From Haloplasma contractile (GTDB taxonomy: Bacteria > Bacillota_I > Bacilli_A > Haloplasmatales > Haloplasmataceae): 64,000 nt of DNA. Shown here piece by piece: positions 16,790 through 26,700 of the stretch. The stretch spans positions 36,275 to 100,274 of the forward strand of contig JAENYC010000002.1 of the NCBI GenBank assembly GCA_016841945.1. Direction: 5' to 3'. Position numbers and translations under genes: made by a program. The notes below the pieces were generated by a model, which was not told where the DNA came from, did not search any database, and saw only the letters and a program-made list of their open reading frames with translations. The stretch's first letter is position 1; each line of letters starts with the position of its first letter.

Positions 16790-19411
16790 ATGAAGAAGAT
16801 TTTGAAAAAATCACTAGTATTAGTAACGGTAATAAGTATGTTTACTGCTATGGGTATTATTTTTAGTAGCACTGTCCAAGCAGAAGAAAATCTCTATGAT
16901 GAAAATTCATGGGATACGATGGGTCCTGCTGGTACAGAAAGTTTATGGGAATTTAATACGACAGACAGCTATATTAGAGTCGATGCTAAAAATCAAACAG
17001 GTTTAGGTGATATGTTAATGGCAATAAAAGATTCTGATTTAGCTGTTGGAGAATATGAATACAGTGCTAAGATTGATGTTTTAGAAACTGGTTCAACCAA
17101 TGAAGTTTGGATTGGTATTGTACCGTGGTATATCGATGGTGGGAACTTTATCTACGCTTCATTAAAATATGTAAAAAATACCCAAGGTACATTTGATTTT
17201 ATGTCTTATGTTATTCATGGTATGTATAATGGACAACCTTTACAAGTTTGGGAAGGGAATTGGAATTCGAGAGCTTTCTTAGATAATTGGTTTGATGGTA
17301 CTATGGCAGCATATAAACAACCCCTTGATTTTGTGGATGGTCATACTTTAAAATCACAAATTACAAAAAATGAATTTGGTGATACATTGTTGTCTTTATT
17401 CTATAATGGAAATCAAGTTGTTCAATACACATTAAATGGTTATTCAAATGTTGCTAGTCCTAAAGTTGGATACTTAGCATTCAATGCTGAAGTTAAGGTA
17501 TCTGATATTACAGTAAATGATATTACTACGAAAGCGACAGATTGGACTGCAAGTGATGGGTGGATTTATAAAGGTGTCACACAATCTGATTGGACATATG
17601 ATGGGGATACTGATAAATGGACTGTAAACTCTGAAAACAGTGGTTATCGTCAAACCCGAGCATTTACTACTAATGACCAAGGTAATAATAATTACTATGT
17701 GTCAACAGAGATAAATGAAGTATCACGTAATAGTTCTAAAACTGAGTTTCGATATGGTTTATTACCTTGGTATAAAGATGAAGCTAACTATATCGTTAGT
17801 TGGTTGCAATTTAATACTGATACGGATCAGATGGCTGTTGTCATGACAGGTGAGTTAAATGGAATGCCTATTAACCCTGAATGGACCGATGGTAATTTAC
17901 CACAGGATTTTGACATCACGTCTTCACATCAACTAAAAGTTGTAAAGAAAAATACACAGTTTGAAGTATTGGTTGATGATGTATTAATAGTAACTCAAAA
18001 TTATACAGGTACAGAAGAAAATTACTTTGTAGGTTTAGAAGCAGAAAACGCAACTGTTGAATTTACTAACTTTACAATTGGAGACGTATATGATCCATAT
18101 GACCCAATAGTACAAGTTGACTCAAATGGAAATGAATGGACAACAACTGGTAAAAGCGAAACAGCTTGGACATGGTCTGATGATAAATTAACCATTGATG
18201 CAACAGATGTATTATCTGGAAAAGTTGTTTCTGGATATACTGATTCAGAAGTCAATGATAATGAAATTGATGTATCAGCAACTTTCAATGCAGTCAGTTT
18301 AGATACAACTGGAGAAATTAAATATGCTTTAATGCCATGGAGAGTTGACGGAAATAATTATATATTTGCAGGTATAGTGAAAGATTTATCTACGGATAAA
18401 GTATTTGTTAAAGCTTATGGGCGTGTAAAAGTTGAAGAATCTGAAACAACTACCATTATAGATGAATCATATGAAATCACAGATTCATCTGCAATAGATT
18501 TTAATAGTTTAACTTTAAAGGTTGAAAAGAATGATGCAGAAGTTAAAATATTTGTAGATAATAATGAATTACACGTATTTACAATAGAGAATACTGATAC
18601 CATTTCAAGCAAAACAGGAATTAGTGTAGCTGGTACAAATGTAGAAATAACAAACTATCAAGTGGATGGTTATAGAAGTTATGATGAAATACAAATTGGT
18701 GATTGGTATACTAAAGGAAGAACAAAGGAAGAATGGGTCATCAATGATAACACATTAGTCGTAGACGCACGTTTTGTAGAAGGTAAAGATTTCAGTCGAA
18801 TTAGAGCTTATAAAGAAATTCAGTTTACAGATAACTATGAAATATCAGTTAATACTACGATGCTAAATGCTAGTGGCAATGAGAGAAAATATGGAATCAC
18901 TGTATGGTATTTAAATCAAGACAATTATATTGAGTTTTGGCTCGACATGTGGTCTGATAATCAAGACCCTCGTACAACAATAACGGGTCGAATTAATGGA
19001 CAAGATATTAATCCTACTTGGACACATGGACCATGGATGCCTGAGGTTTTATTAGAAGTCGAGAATACTTTAACTGTACGTGTGACAGGCAATGATATAA
19101 CTGCATATGTAAATGATATTGAAATGTTGTCTCACACGATTAATGAAGGTTTAACTGTTCCTCAAGGTCAAACTTTATATGCTGGTGTAGATGCATTTAG
19201 TGTAAAAGCTGAGTTTACAGATTTTTCAGTTAGTGAATACAATGAGCCAGTAGATGATCCAGGGGACGATAATGACGATAATCAAGATACTGAAGGAACT
19301 GAAGATACTGATTCTGAAGGATTATCAACAGGTGCTCTTATAGGAATAATAAGTGGTTCTATAGTGATTCTTGGTGGTGCAGTACTCTTCATTCTTAGAA
19401 AAATAAGATAA
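16790..19411 (+). CDS. Membrane-anchored surface protein with four glycan-binding-like modules
   Basis: An 873-residue protein: cleavable signal peptide (ends TVQAEE), four related modules of about 200 residues, an acidic stalk (DDNDDNQDTEGTEDTDSEG) and a C-terminal transmembrane helix with a basic stop-transfer (RKIR). Each module begins near a W-x-x-x-G-x-T/S motif (KGVTQSDWTYDGD, TGKSETAWTWSDD, KGRTKEEWVINDN) and contains a G-I/L-x-P/V-W-Y and V-x-V-x-x-N-D jelly-roll pattern like concanavalin/DUF1080 domains. No sortase motif. RBS AAAAAGGAG. Probably captures arabinan at the cell surface for the neighbouring enzyme and transporter; catalytic residues are not evident. Confidence 0.65.
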   Translation: MKKILKKSLVLVTVISMFTAMGIIFSSTVQAEENLYDENSWDTMGPAGTESLWEFNTTDSYIRVDAKNQTGLGDMLMAIKDSDLAVGEYEYSAKIDVLETGSTNEVWIGIVPWYIDGGNFIYASLKYVKNTQGTFDFMSYVIHGMYNGQPLQVWEGNWNSRAFLDNWFDGTMAAYKQPLDFVDGHTLKSQITKNEFGDTLLSLFYNGNQVVQYTLNGYSNVASPKVGYLAFNAEVKVSDITVNDITTKATDWTASDGWIYKGVTQSDWTYDGDTDKWTVNSENSGYRQTRAFTTNDQGNNNYYVSTEINEVSRNSSKTEFRYGLLPWYKDEANYIVSWLQFNTDTDQMAVVMTGELNGMPINPEWTDGNLPQDFDITSSHQLKVVKKNTQFEVLVDDVLIVTQNYTGTEENYFVGLEAENATVEFTNFTIGDVYDPYDPIVQVDSNGNEWTTTGKSETAWTWSDDKLTIDATDVLSGKVVSGYTDSEVNDNEIDVSATFNAVSLDTTGEIKYALMPWRVDGNNYIFAGIVKDLSTDKVFVKAYGRVKVEESETTTIIDESYEITDSSAIDFNSLTLKVEKNDAEVKIFVDNNELHVFTIENTDTISSKTGISVAGTNVEITNYQVDGYRSYDEIQIGDWYTKGRTKEEWVINDNTLVVDARFVEGKDFSRIRAYKEIQFTDNYEISVNTTMLNASGNERKYGITVWYLNQDNYIEFWLDMWSDNQDPRTTITGRINGQDINPTWTHGPWMPEVLLEVENTLTVRVTGNDITAYVNDIEMLSHTINEGLTVPQGQTLYAGVDAFSVKAEFTDFSVSEYNEPVDDPGDDNDDNQDTEGTEDTDSEGLSTGALIGIISGSIVILGGAVLFILRKIR

Positions 19412-19419
19412 AAAGTATT

Positions 19420-19443
19420 GGAGTGACTTTTACAGGTCACTCC
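19420..19443 (+). other. Strong intercistronic hairpin without a U tract
   Basis: GGAGTGAC (19420-19427) and GTCACTCC (19436-19443) form a perfect GC-rich 8-bp stem between the surface-protein gene and araB. A T run does not follow, so it fits an mRNA processing or stability element, or a partial terminator that lowers araBDA expression, better than a full terminator. Confidence 0.5.
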
Positions 19444-19480
19444 TGAATATTTAAATATATAAAAAATCAAGGGAGGGAAT

Positions 19481-21145
19481 ATGATGCCAAAGTATTCAAT
19501 TGGTGTTGATTATGGAACACTAAGTGGTCGAGCATTATTATTAAATCTTGAAACAGGTGAAGAAGTTGCAGTGGCGATAAAACCATATACACATGGTGTG
19601 ATGGATGATAAATTACCAGATGGAACAAAATTAGAGAATGATTGGGCACTTCAACATCCAGGTGATTATTTAGAAGTATTACAAGAAACCATTCCCGAAA
19701 TATTGAAAAAAGCAAACGTCAAAGCAGAGGATGTCGTTGGATTAGGAATTGATTTTACTGCATGTACCATTATGCCTATCTATAAAGATGGGCAACCTTT
19801 ATGCATGAAAGACAAATATAAATCCAATCCCCATTCTTATGTCAAACTGTGGAAACATCATGCAGCACAAGAATATGCTAATCGATTAAATAAAGTCGCT
19901 AGAGAACGAAAAGAATCATTTCTTGCCCGTTATGGCGGTAAAATCAGCAGTGAATGGGCGATTGCCAAAGCGTGGCAAGTGTTAGAAGAAGACGAATCCC
20001 TTTATCAGGAGATGGACCTTTTTATTGAAGCTACAGATTGGGTGATTATGCAGTTAACAGGAAAAGAAACACGGAATTGTTGTACAGCAGGTTATAAAGC
20101 GATTTGGAGTAAAAGGGAAGGATACCCATCAAATGATTTCTTTAAATCATTAAATCCTAAATTTGAACATGTTATTGATGAGAAATTTTCTCGTGATATC
20201 CTACCAGTTGGTTCAAAAGCTGGAGAACTGACAGAAGAAGGTGCAAAATTAACAGGACTACAACAAGGGACAGCGGTAGCTGTTGGAAATGTGGATGCAC
20301 ATGTTTCGATTCCTGCAGTTGGTATAACAGAATCTGAAAAATTACTAATGATTATTGGAACAAGCACATGTCATATCTTATTAGGTGAAAATGAGAGAAT
20401 CGTTCCTGGTATGTGTGGCGTTGTAGAAGATGGGGTACTACCAGGATACTTAGGATATGAAGCTGGTCAAAGCTGTGTTGGTGATCATTTTGAATGGTTT
20501 ATTAATAATTGTGTACCAAAACATTATCATGAAGAATCTCTAAAACAAGGAAAAAACATTCATGAGTACTTAACTGAAAAAGCAAATAAGTTAAAAGCTG
20601 GAGAAAGTGGATTACTTGCCCTTGATTGGTGGAATGGAAATAGAAGTGTGTTAGTTGATACTGACTTAACAGGACTTTTTATAGGATGTAATCTGCAAAC
20701 AAGACCAGAAGAAATGTATCGAGCGTTAATTGAAGCAACAGCTTATGGGAATCGGATGATTATTGAAACCTTTATTGAAAATGGAGTTCCAATTAAAGAA
20801 TTATACGCAGCTGGTGGTATTGCAGAAAAAAATGATATGATGATGCAAATTTATGCTGATGTTGCAAACATGGAAATAAGAATTAGTGATTCACCACATG
20901 CACCAGCACTAGGTAGTGCGATGTTTGGTGCAGTGGCCGCTGGTAAAGAAAATAGTGGTTTTGAATCTATTTTTGAAATTTCTAATAAGTTTGGAAAAAT
21001 TAAAGAAAAGGTTTATAAACCAATTAAAGAGAATGTAGAAACGTATGATTTACTTTATAAGGAATATGTAAAATTACATGATTACTTTGGACGTGGTAAA
21101 AATAATGTAATGAAAATTCTTAAGAAAATAAAGCAGGGTGAGTAA
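19481..21145 (+). CDS. araB: Ribulokinase
   Basis: A 554-residue FGGY-family kinase that phosphorylates L-ribulose to L-ribulose 5-phosphate in the cytosol. Seen: N-terminal [16 protein letters not shown] (phosphate-binding loop with the GTLSGRA signature of ribulokinases), [13 protein letters not shown], a [14 protein letters not shown] block, and the C-terminal [22 protein letters not shown]-site motif. Length matches the family. GGAGG at 19472-19476 suits either ATG 19481 or, with better spacing, ATG 19484. One base separates it from araD. Confidence 0.95.
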   Translation: MMPKYSIGVDYGTLSGRALLLNLETGEEVAVAIKPYTHGVMDDKLPDGTKLENDWALQHPGDYLEVLQETIPEILKKANVKAEDVVGLGIDFTACTIMPIYKDGQPLCMKDKYKSNPHSYVKLWKHHAAQEYANRLNKVARERKESFLARYGGKISSEWAIAKAWQVLEEDESLYQEMDLFIEATDWVIMQLTGKETRNCCTAGYKAIWSKREGYPSNDFFKSLNPKFEHVIDEKFSRDILPVGSKAGELTEEGAKLTGLQQGTAVAVGNVDAHVSIPAVGITESEKLLMIIGTSTCHILLGENERIVPGMCGVVEDGVLPGYLGYEAGQSCVGDHFEWFINNCVPKHYHEESLKQGKNIHEYLTEKANKLKAGESGLLALDWWNGNRSVLVDTDLTGLFIGCNLQTRPEEMYRALIEATAYGNRMIIETFIENGVPIKELYAAGGIAEKNDMMMQIYADVANMEIRISDSPHAPALGSAMFGAVAAGKENSGFESIFEISNKFGKIKEKVYKPIKENVETYDLLYKEYVKLHDYFGRGKNNVMKILKKIKQGE

Positions 21146-21146
21146 T

Positions 21147-21845
21147 GTGTTAAAAGAGTTAAAAAAGCAAGTGTTTAAAGCGAATTTGGATTTGGTGAAA
21201 TATAATTTAGTCATCTTTACTTGGGGAAATGTTAGTGGAATTGACCGAAAGAATGGTCTTGTCGTAATCAAACCAAGTGGTGTTGATTATAGCAACATGA
21301 AATCATCCGATATGGTGGTTGTAGATCTAGATGGAAATCATGTAGAAGGAGATTTAAAGCCCTCAAGTGATACAGCAACACATCTTGAGTTATATAAAAA
21401 GTACTCACAATTAGGTGGGATTGTTCATACACACAGCACGTATGCAACAGCTTTTTCTCAAGCAGGGAGAGAAATAATAGCATATGGGACAACCCATGCA
21501 GATTATTTTTATGGTAATATTCCGTGTACAAGATCGCTTACAAAAGAAGAAATAGAAAGTGAATATGAAAAGAACACTGGAAGAGTCATTATGGAAACAT
21601 TTAAAGAAAAACAAATAAATCCAACTAAAGTTCCTTCAATGTTAGTTAAGAATCATGCACCATTTTCATTTGGGAAAAATCCTGACCATGCTGTTTATAA
21701 TGCAGTTGTATTAGAAGAAGTAGCGAAAATGGCCATGTTTACAGAACAAATAAATAAGAAAGTAGATAGCGTGGATCAATATCTACTTGATAAACATTAT
21801 TTAAGAAAACATGGTAAGAATGCTTATTACGGGCAAAAGAAATAG
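21147..21845 (+). CDS. araD: L-ribulose-5-phosphate 4-epimerase
   Basis: A 232-residue class-II aldolase/epimerase converting L-ribulose 5-phosphate to D-xylulose 5-phosphate. Seen: [31 protein letters not shown], the zinc ligands in [15 protein letters not shown], and the [11 protein letters not shown] block. I start at GTG 21147 (protein begins [14 protein letters not shown], as in E. coli AraD), with GGGTGAG as RBS; a GTG at 21138 inside araB would add three residues. Order araB-araD-araA is typical of Bacillota. Confidence 0.94.
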   Translation: MLKELKKQVFKANLDLVKYNLVIFTWGNVSGIDRKNGLVVIKPSGVDYSNMKSSDMVVVDLDGNHVEGDLKPSSDTATHLELYKKYSQLGGIVHTHSTYATAFSQAGREIIAYGTTHADYFYGNIPCTRSLTKEEIESEYEKNTGRVIMETFKEKQINPTKVPSMLVKNHAPFSFGKNPDHAVYNAVVLEEVAKMAMFTEQINKKVDSVDQYLLDKHYLRKHGKNAYYGQKK

Positions 21846-21862
21846 TTAAAGGAGATGGCAAA

Positions 21863-23341
21863 ATGAAAAACAAAGTGTTTTGGTTTGTGGTAGGAAGTCA
21901 GCATTTATATGGTGAAGAGACGCTAAAACAAGTAATCATTCATTCAAAAGAAATCGCAGAACACATCAATGCATATCAAGAGAATCCTTGCATCGTAAAA
22001 TTTAAAGATATTGTTACAACACCAGATGAAATACTTCGGGTTTGTAAAGAAGCAAATCAGGATGAAAGCGTTGCAGGTATAATAACGTGGATGCATACAT
22101 TTAGTCCTGCAAAAATGTGGATTAAGGGATTAAAGATATTGAACAAATCAATGTTACATCTACACACCCAATATAATCAAGAATTACCTTGGGATAAAAT
22201 TGACATGGATTTCATGAACCTAAATCAATCAGCTCATGGAGATAGAGAATTTGGATTCATCAACACACGTTTACGTTTAAACCGTAAAGTCGTGGTTGGA
22301 CATTGGAAGGATGAAGATGTTTTAAAAGAAATCGCTTCTTGGGAACGTGTTGCAGCTACTTATGATAAATCTAGAAAATTAAAGGTCGCCCGTTTTGGTG
22401 ATAATATGCGTCAAGTAGCTGTAACAGAAGGAGATAAAGTTGAAGCAGAGATAAAATTAGGATGGTCAATTAATGGTTATGGTATTGGTGATTTAGTTAA
22501 AATTGTAAATCAAGTATCAGAAAAAGAAATTGATAATCTAGTATTAGAATATAAAGAAAAATATATTATAAATACCACTAAAATAGAATCCATTAGAGAA
22601 CAAGCTAAAATTGAAATCGCACTAGAACGATTTTTGAAATGTGGTGGATTCAATGCCTTTACTACTACATTTGAAGACCTCCATGGTTTAAATCAATTAC
22701 CAGGGCTTGCAGTTCAACGTTTGATGGAAAAAGGTTATGGGTTTGGAGCAGAAGGAGATTGGAAATTAGGGGCTTTAACAGCACTAATGAAATATATGGC
22801 CCAAGGTCTTGATGGTGGAACAAGCTTTATGGAAGACTATACATACCATTTAGAAAAAGGAAATAAACGGGTATTAGGCGCTCATATGTTAGAAGTATGT
22901 CCAAGCATAGCTCTAGATAAACCGAGAATAGAAGTCCACCCACTTGGTATTGGTGGGAAAGATGATCCTGCTCGTATGGTATTTAATAGTAAAGAAGGTC
23001 AAGGGATTATGGTAACCTTAGTTGATTTAGGCGACAGATTTAGAATGATTGCCAACAAAATTAATTTAAAAAGAATACCAGAAAAGATGCCAAATCTACC
23101 AGTTGCTCGTTCACTTTGGGAAGCATTACCTGATTTCAAAACGAGTGCAACAGCATGGATTTATGCTGGCGGAGCTCATCATTCTGTGTTAACAACATCA
23201 CTTTCAATGAGACAATTGCAAGATTTTGCGATTATGGCAGATATTGAATTTATCACAATTGATGAAAACACCGATTTAAATCAATTTGAAAATGAACTGA
23301 GAATGAGTGATGTTATCTGGAAGTTAAAAGGAATCAAGTAA
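21863..23341 (+). CDS. araA: L-arabinose isomerase
   Basis: A 492-residue Mn-dependent isomerase converting L-arabinose to L-ribulose. Seen: FWFVVGSQHLYGEETL at the N-terminus, TWMHTFSPAKMWI, the NQSAHGDREFGFINTR motif, and active-site glutamates and histidines in GAEGDWKLGALTA, TSFMEDYTYHLEKG and a late AGGAHHSVLTTSL. Length matches AraA. RBS AAAGGAGATG. Last gene of the island, closed by a terminator about 30 bases on. Confidence 0.95.
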   Translation: MKNKVFWFVVGSQHLYGEETLKQVIIHSKEIAEHINAYQENPCIVKFKDIVTTPDEILRVCKEANQDESVAGIITWMHTFSPAKMWIKGLKILNKSMLHLHTQYNQELPWDKIDMDFMNLNQSAHGDREFGFINTRLRLNRKVVVGHWKDEDVLKEIASWERVAATYDKSRKLKVARFGDNMRQVAVTEGDKVEAEIKLGWSINGYGIGDLVKIVNQVSEKEIDNLVLEYKEKYIINTTKIESIREQAKIEIALERFLKCGGFNAFTTTFEDLHGLNQLPGLAVQRLMEKGYGFGAEGDWKLGALTALMKYMAQGLDGGTSFMEDYTYHLEKGNKRVLGAHMLEVCPSIALDKPRIEVHPLGIGGKDDPARMVFNSKEGQGIMVTLVDLGDRFRMIANKINLKRIPEKMPNLPVARSLWEALPDFKTSATAWIYAGGAHHSVLTTSLSMRQLQDFAIMADIEFITIDENTDLNQFENELRMSDVIWKLKGIK

Positions 23342-23372
23342 CAAAAAATGTTAATGACTAATGTTTATAAAG

Positions 23373-23426
23373 TATACCCTATAGAGACAGTTTGAAAAAA
23401 AATGTTTAACATAGGGTATTTTTTTA
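23373..23426 (+). terminator. Terminator of the arabinose island
   Basis: ATACCCTAT (23374-23382) pairs with ATAGGGTAT (23411-23419), closed by a 28-base A-rich loop and followed by TTTTTT. The loop is long but the U tract and position 30 bases after araA support termination. Confidence 0.7.
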
Positions 23427-23655
23427 CGGGATAATAAATAAGGTAATTCAATATCATAACATACCTGATATCAAACTATAAATAGATATGTTTCTAATTT
23501 ATAATATCAAAAATATTTTTATACTATTTCTTAATCGTATAGATATATAATTAAAATTAGGACATGGTTATCGATTAAAAAAGAATAAATTAGAAGACTA
23601 TTTTAAAGACCAAGACTATAGTGATCTTTTCCTAATATTTTTGTCTTTTATAACT
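23427..23655. other. Intergenic region with a possible gene remnant
   Basis: AT-rich. On the plus strand about 23560-23690 reads as a 40-45 residue fragment (LGHGYRLKKNKLEDYFKDQD...) with no start codon or RBS, running into the terminator of the opposite gene. It may be a decayed gene; I cannot name it. Nothing else is visible. Confidence 0.3.
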
Positions 23656-23701
23656 AAAAAAGGGCTGTATTATCCAAAATTGTGGATTTAGTAACAGCCC
23701 T
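23656..23701 (-). terminator. Terminator of the giant surface-protein gene
   Basis: On the minus strand AGGGCTGT ... ACAGCCCT is followed by TTTTT. The loop contains a second inverted repeat (TCCA...TGGA). It lies about 40 bases after the stop of the minus-strand gene ending at 23742. Confidence 0.75.
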
Positions 23702-23741
23702 CTATTAAAATCATAATATCATTATATAGTCAAACCTAAAA

Positions 23742-26700
23742 TCATACCCAAATGTTTATAGTAACAGTTGTTTGTGTGATGCCTCCATTTCCATCACTAA
23801 CTTCATAGGTGAAACTATCAGTTCCTGAGTAGTTTTCATCAGGTGTGTAACGAAGCTCATTTCCTTCTTGTGATACTGTTCCATGTGTTCCTTGGGTGAA
23901 TGAATGAATACTCAAGGCATCATTATCAATGTCAGAATCATTATCTAATACATCAATTAATGTTGTTTGATTGGCTGACATATTTTCTGTATCTTCTTGA
24001 GCATCAGGAGCGTCATTTACAGGATTAATGGTAACATATACTGTTGCGGTTGCATTGCCACCTCTACCATCACTGATATCATAAGTGAAACTATCGGTAC
24101 CATTAAAGTTAGGATCTGGTACATACTGAATTGTATCTCCCACTATGGTGACAGTGCCATATACACCGTTAGTATAATTAAGAAGATTAATAGTATCAAA
24201 AGGTTCAATATCATAATCATTATACAATACATCAATTATTAAGGTTGTATCTTCATCGCCGCTAACATAATCATCAACAGCAACAGGATCATCATTTAAT
24301 CCGTGAACAGATATGACAACAGTTGCGGTTGCAATACCACCTTTACCATCACTGATTTCATAATTGAAGGTATCTGTGCCATAAAAGTTATTATAAGGTG
24401 TATAACAAATACTATTACCTTCTAGCGATACATTACCACTAGTGCCTTGAGTAAATCCTGTGATAATAATAGTATCGCCATCTATATCACTATCATTTGT
24501 AAGAACATCGATTAACACAGTACTATCTTCATCAATATCAACATTATCATTAGTAGCAACAGGCAAATCATTTATCGGATTAATGATTATATTGACTGTA
24601 GCTGTCGCAATACCACCCCTACCGTCACTAATATCATATGTGAAACTATCAGTGCCATTGAAGTTAGCATCAGGTGTATAACGAAGGCTATCCCCTTCTT
24701 GAGAAACGGTGCCATTTATTCCATAACTAAATCCTGAAATGAATAATGTATCGCCATCAATATCAGTATCATTTATAAGGACATCAATTAAGATTGTTCC
24801 GTCTTCATCAGTTATACCGATATCATCTACTGCAACAGGTAAATCATTAATCGGATTGACTATAATATTAACCGTTGCTGTCACGACACCACCATTGTTA
24901 TCACTGATTTCATAGGTGAAATTATCAGTCCCATGAAAGTTGTCATTAGGTGTATAACGCAGACTATCACCTTCTTGAGCAACCGTACCATTTAATCCTT
25001 GGGTAAATCCACTGATGCTTAAAGTATCGCCGTCGATATCCGTATCATTAACAAGAACATCAATCAATATCGTTTGGTCTTCATCAACTACACCATTATC
25101 ACTTGTCGCAATAGGAAGGTCATTAATCGGGTTAATTGTAATATTAACAGTCGCTGTTGCAATACCACCATTACCATCATGGATTTCATAGATAAAACTA
25201 TCTATACCATTGAAGTTGGTATCAGGTGTGTAACGAAGACTATCACCTTCTTGAGAAACATTACCATTTAAACCTTGTGTAAATCCACTGATACTAAGGG
25301 TATCGCCGTCTATATCCGTATCATTTACAAAGATATCAATTAAGATTGTTCCTTCTTCATCAGTTATACCGATATCATCTACTGCAACAGGTAAATCATT
25401 AATTGGATTTACTATAATATTTACCGTTGCTGTCACGACACCACCATTGTCATCACTGATTTCATAGGTGAAACTATCAGTCCCGTTGAAATTGTCATTA
25501 GGTGTATAACGAAGACTATCACCTTCTTTAACAACGGTACCATTTAACCCGTGTGTAAATCCTGTGATACCAAGGGTATCACCATCGATATCCGTATCAT
25601 TTACAAGAACATCAATCAATATCGTTTGGTCTTCATTAACTACACCATTATCACTTGTCGCAATAGGAAGGTCATTAACCGGATCAATCGTAATATTAAC
25701 AGTAGCAGTTGTGATACCACCATTACCATCACCGATTTCATATGTGAAACAATCAGTACCATGGAAATTGTTTTTAGGTGTATAACGTATACTATCACCT
25801 TCTTGAACAACGGTACCATTTAATCCTTGTGTAAATTGACTGATGCTTAAAGTATCGCCATCGATATCCGTATCATTTATGAGTACTTCGATTAATACTG
25901 TTGCATCTTCATCAACTACAACATTATCATTAGTTGCAATAGGAAGGTCATTAATCGGGTTAATCGTAATATTAACAGTCGCTGTTGCAATGCCACCATT
26001 ACCATCGCTTATCTCATAGGTAAAACTGTCACTACCATAGAAATTGTCATTAGGTTCATAACGAAGACTATCGCCTTCTTGAGTAACAGTACCATTTAAA
26101 GCTTCTGTAAATCCATTGAGACTAACGGTGTCTCCATCAACATCAATATCATTTAAAAGGACATCAATTAGTACTGTTTTATCCTCATCCACCACGCCTG
26201 TGTCATCAAAAGCTTGAGGTGTATCGCTTTTCGGATTCACTGTAACATTGACCGTTCCTGATGAAGTACCACCCATTCCATCACTAATTGTATATGTGAA
26301 ACTATCAGTTCCATAGAAATTGTTATCAGGTGTATATCGGAGACTATTTCCTTCTTGTACCACTAATCCATTTAAACCTTGTCCGAAACTAGAAATACTT
26401 AAGGTATCGCCATCAATATCAATATCATTTACAAGAACATCAGTTAATATTGTTCCGTCTTCATCAACTGTAATGTTATCATCATTCACTTGCGGAGAAT
26501 CATTAACAGGTTTTACTGTAATAGATACAGTTGCTGTTGAGAAACCACCATTGCCATCGCTCACTGTATATGTGAAACTATCAGTGCCATTGTAATTAGC
26601 GTTAGGGGTGTATCGAAGTTTTCCAGCTTCTTGAGTAACAGTACCATATGTTCCTTGAGTAAATGCAGAAATGGTTAATATATCGTTTTCAACATCATAA

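Noticed and set aside
23997..26595. Several plus-strand frames opposite the tandem-95 gene
   Set aside because: They recur because the repeats recur and resemble each other only for that reason; the minus-strand gene explains all of them.
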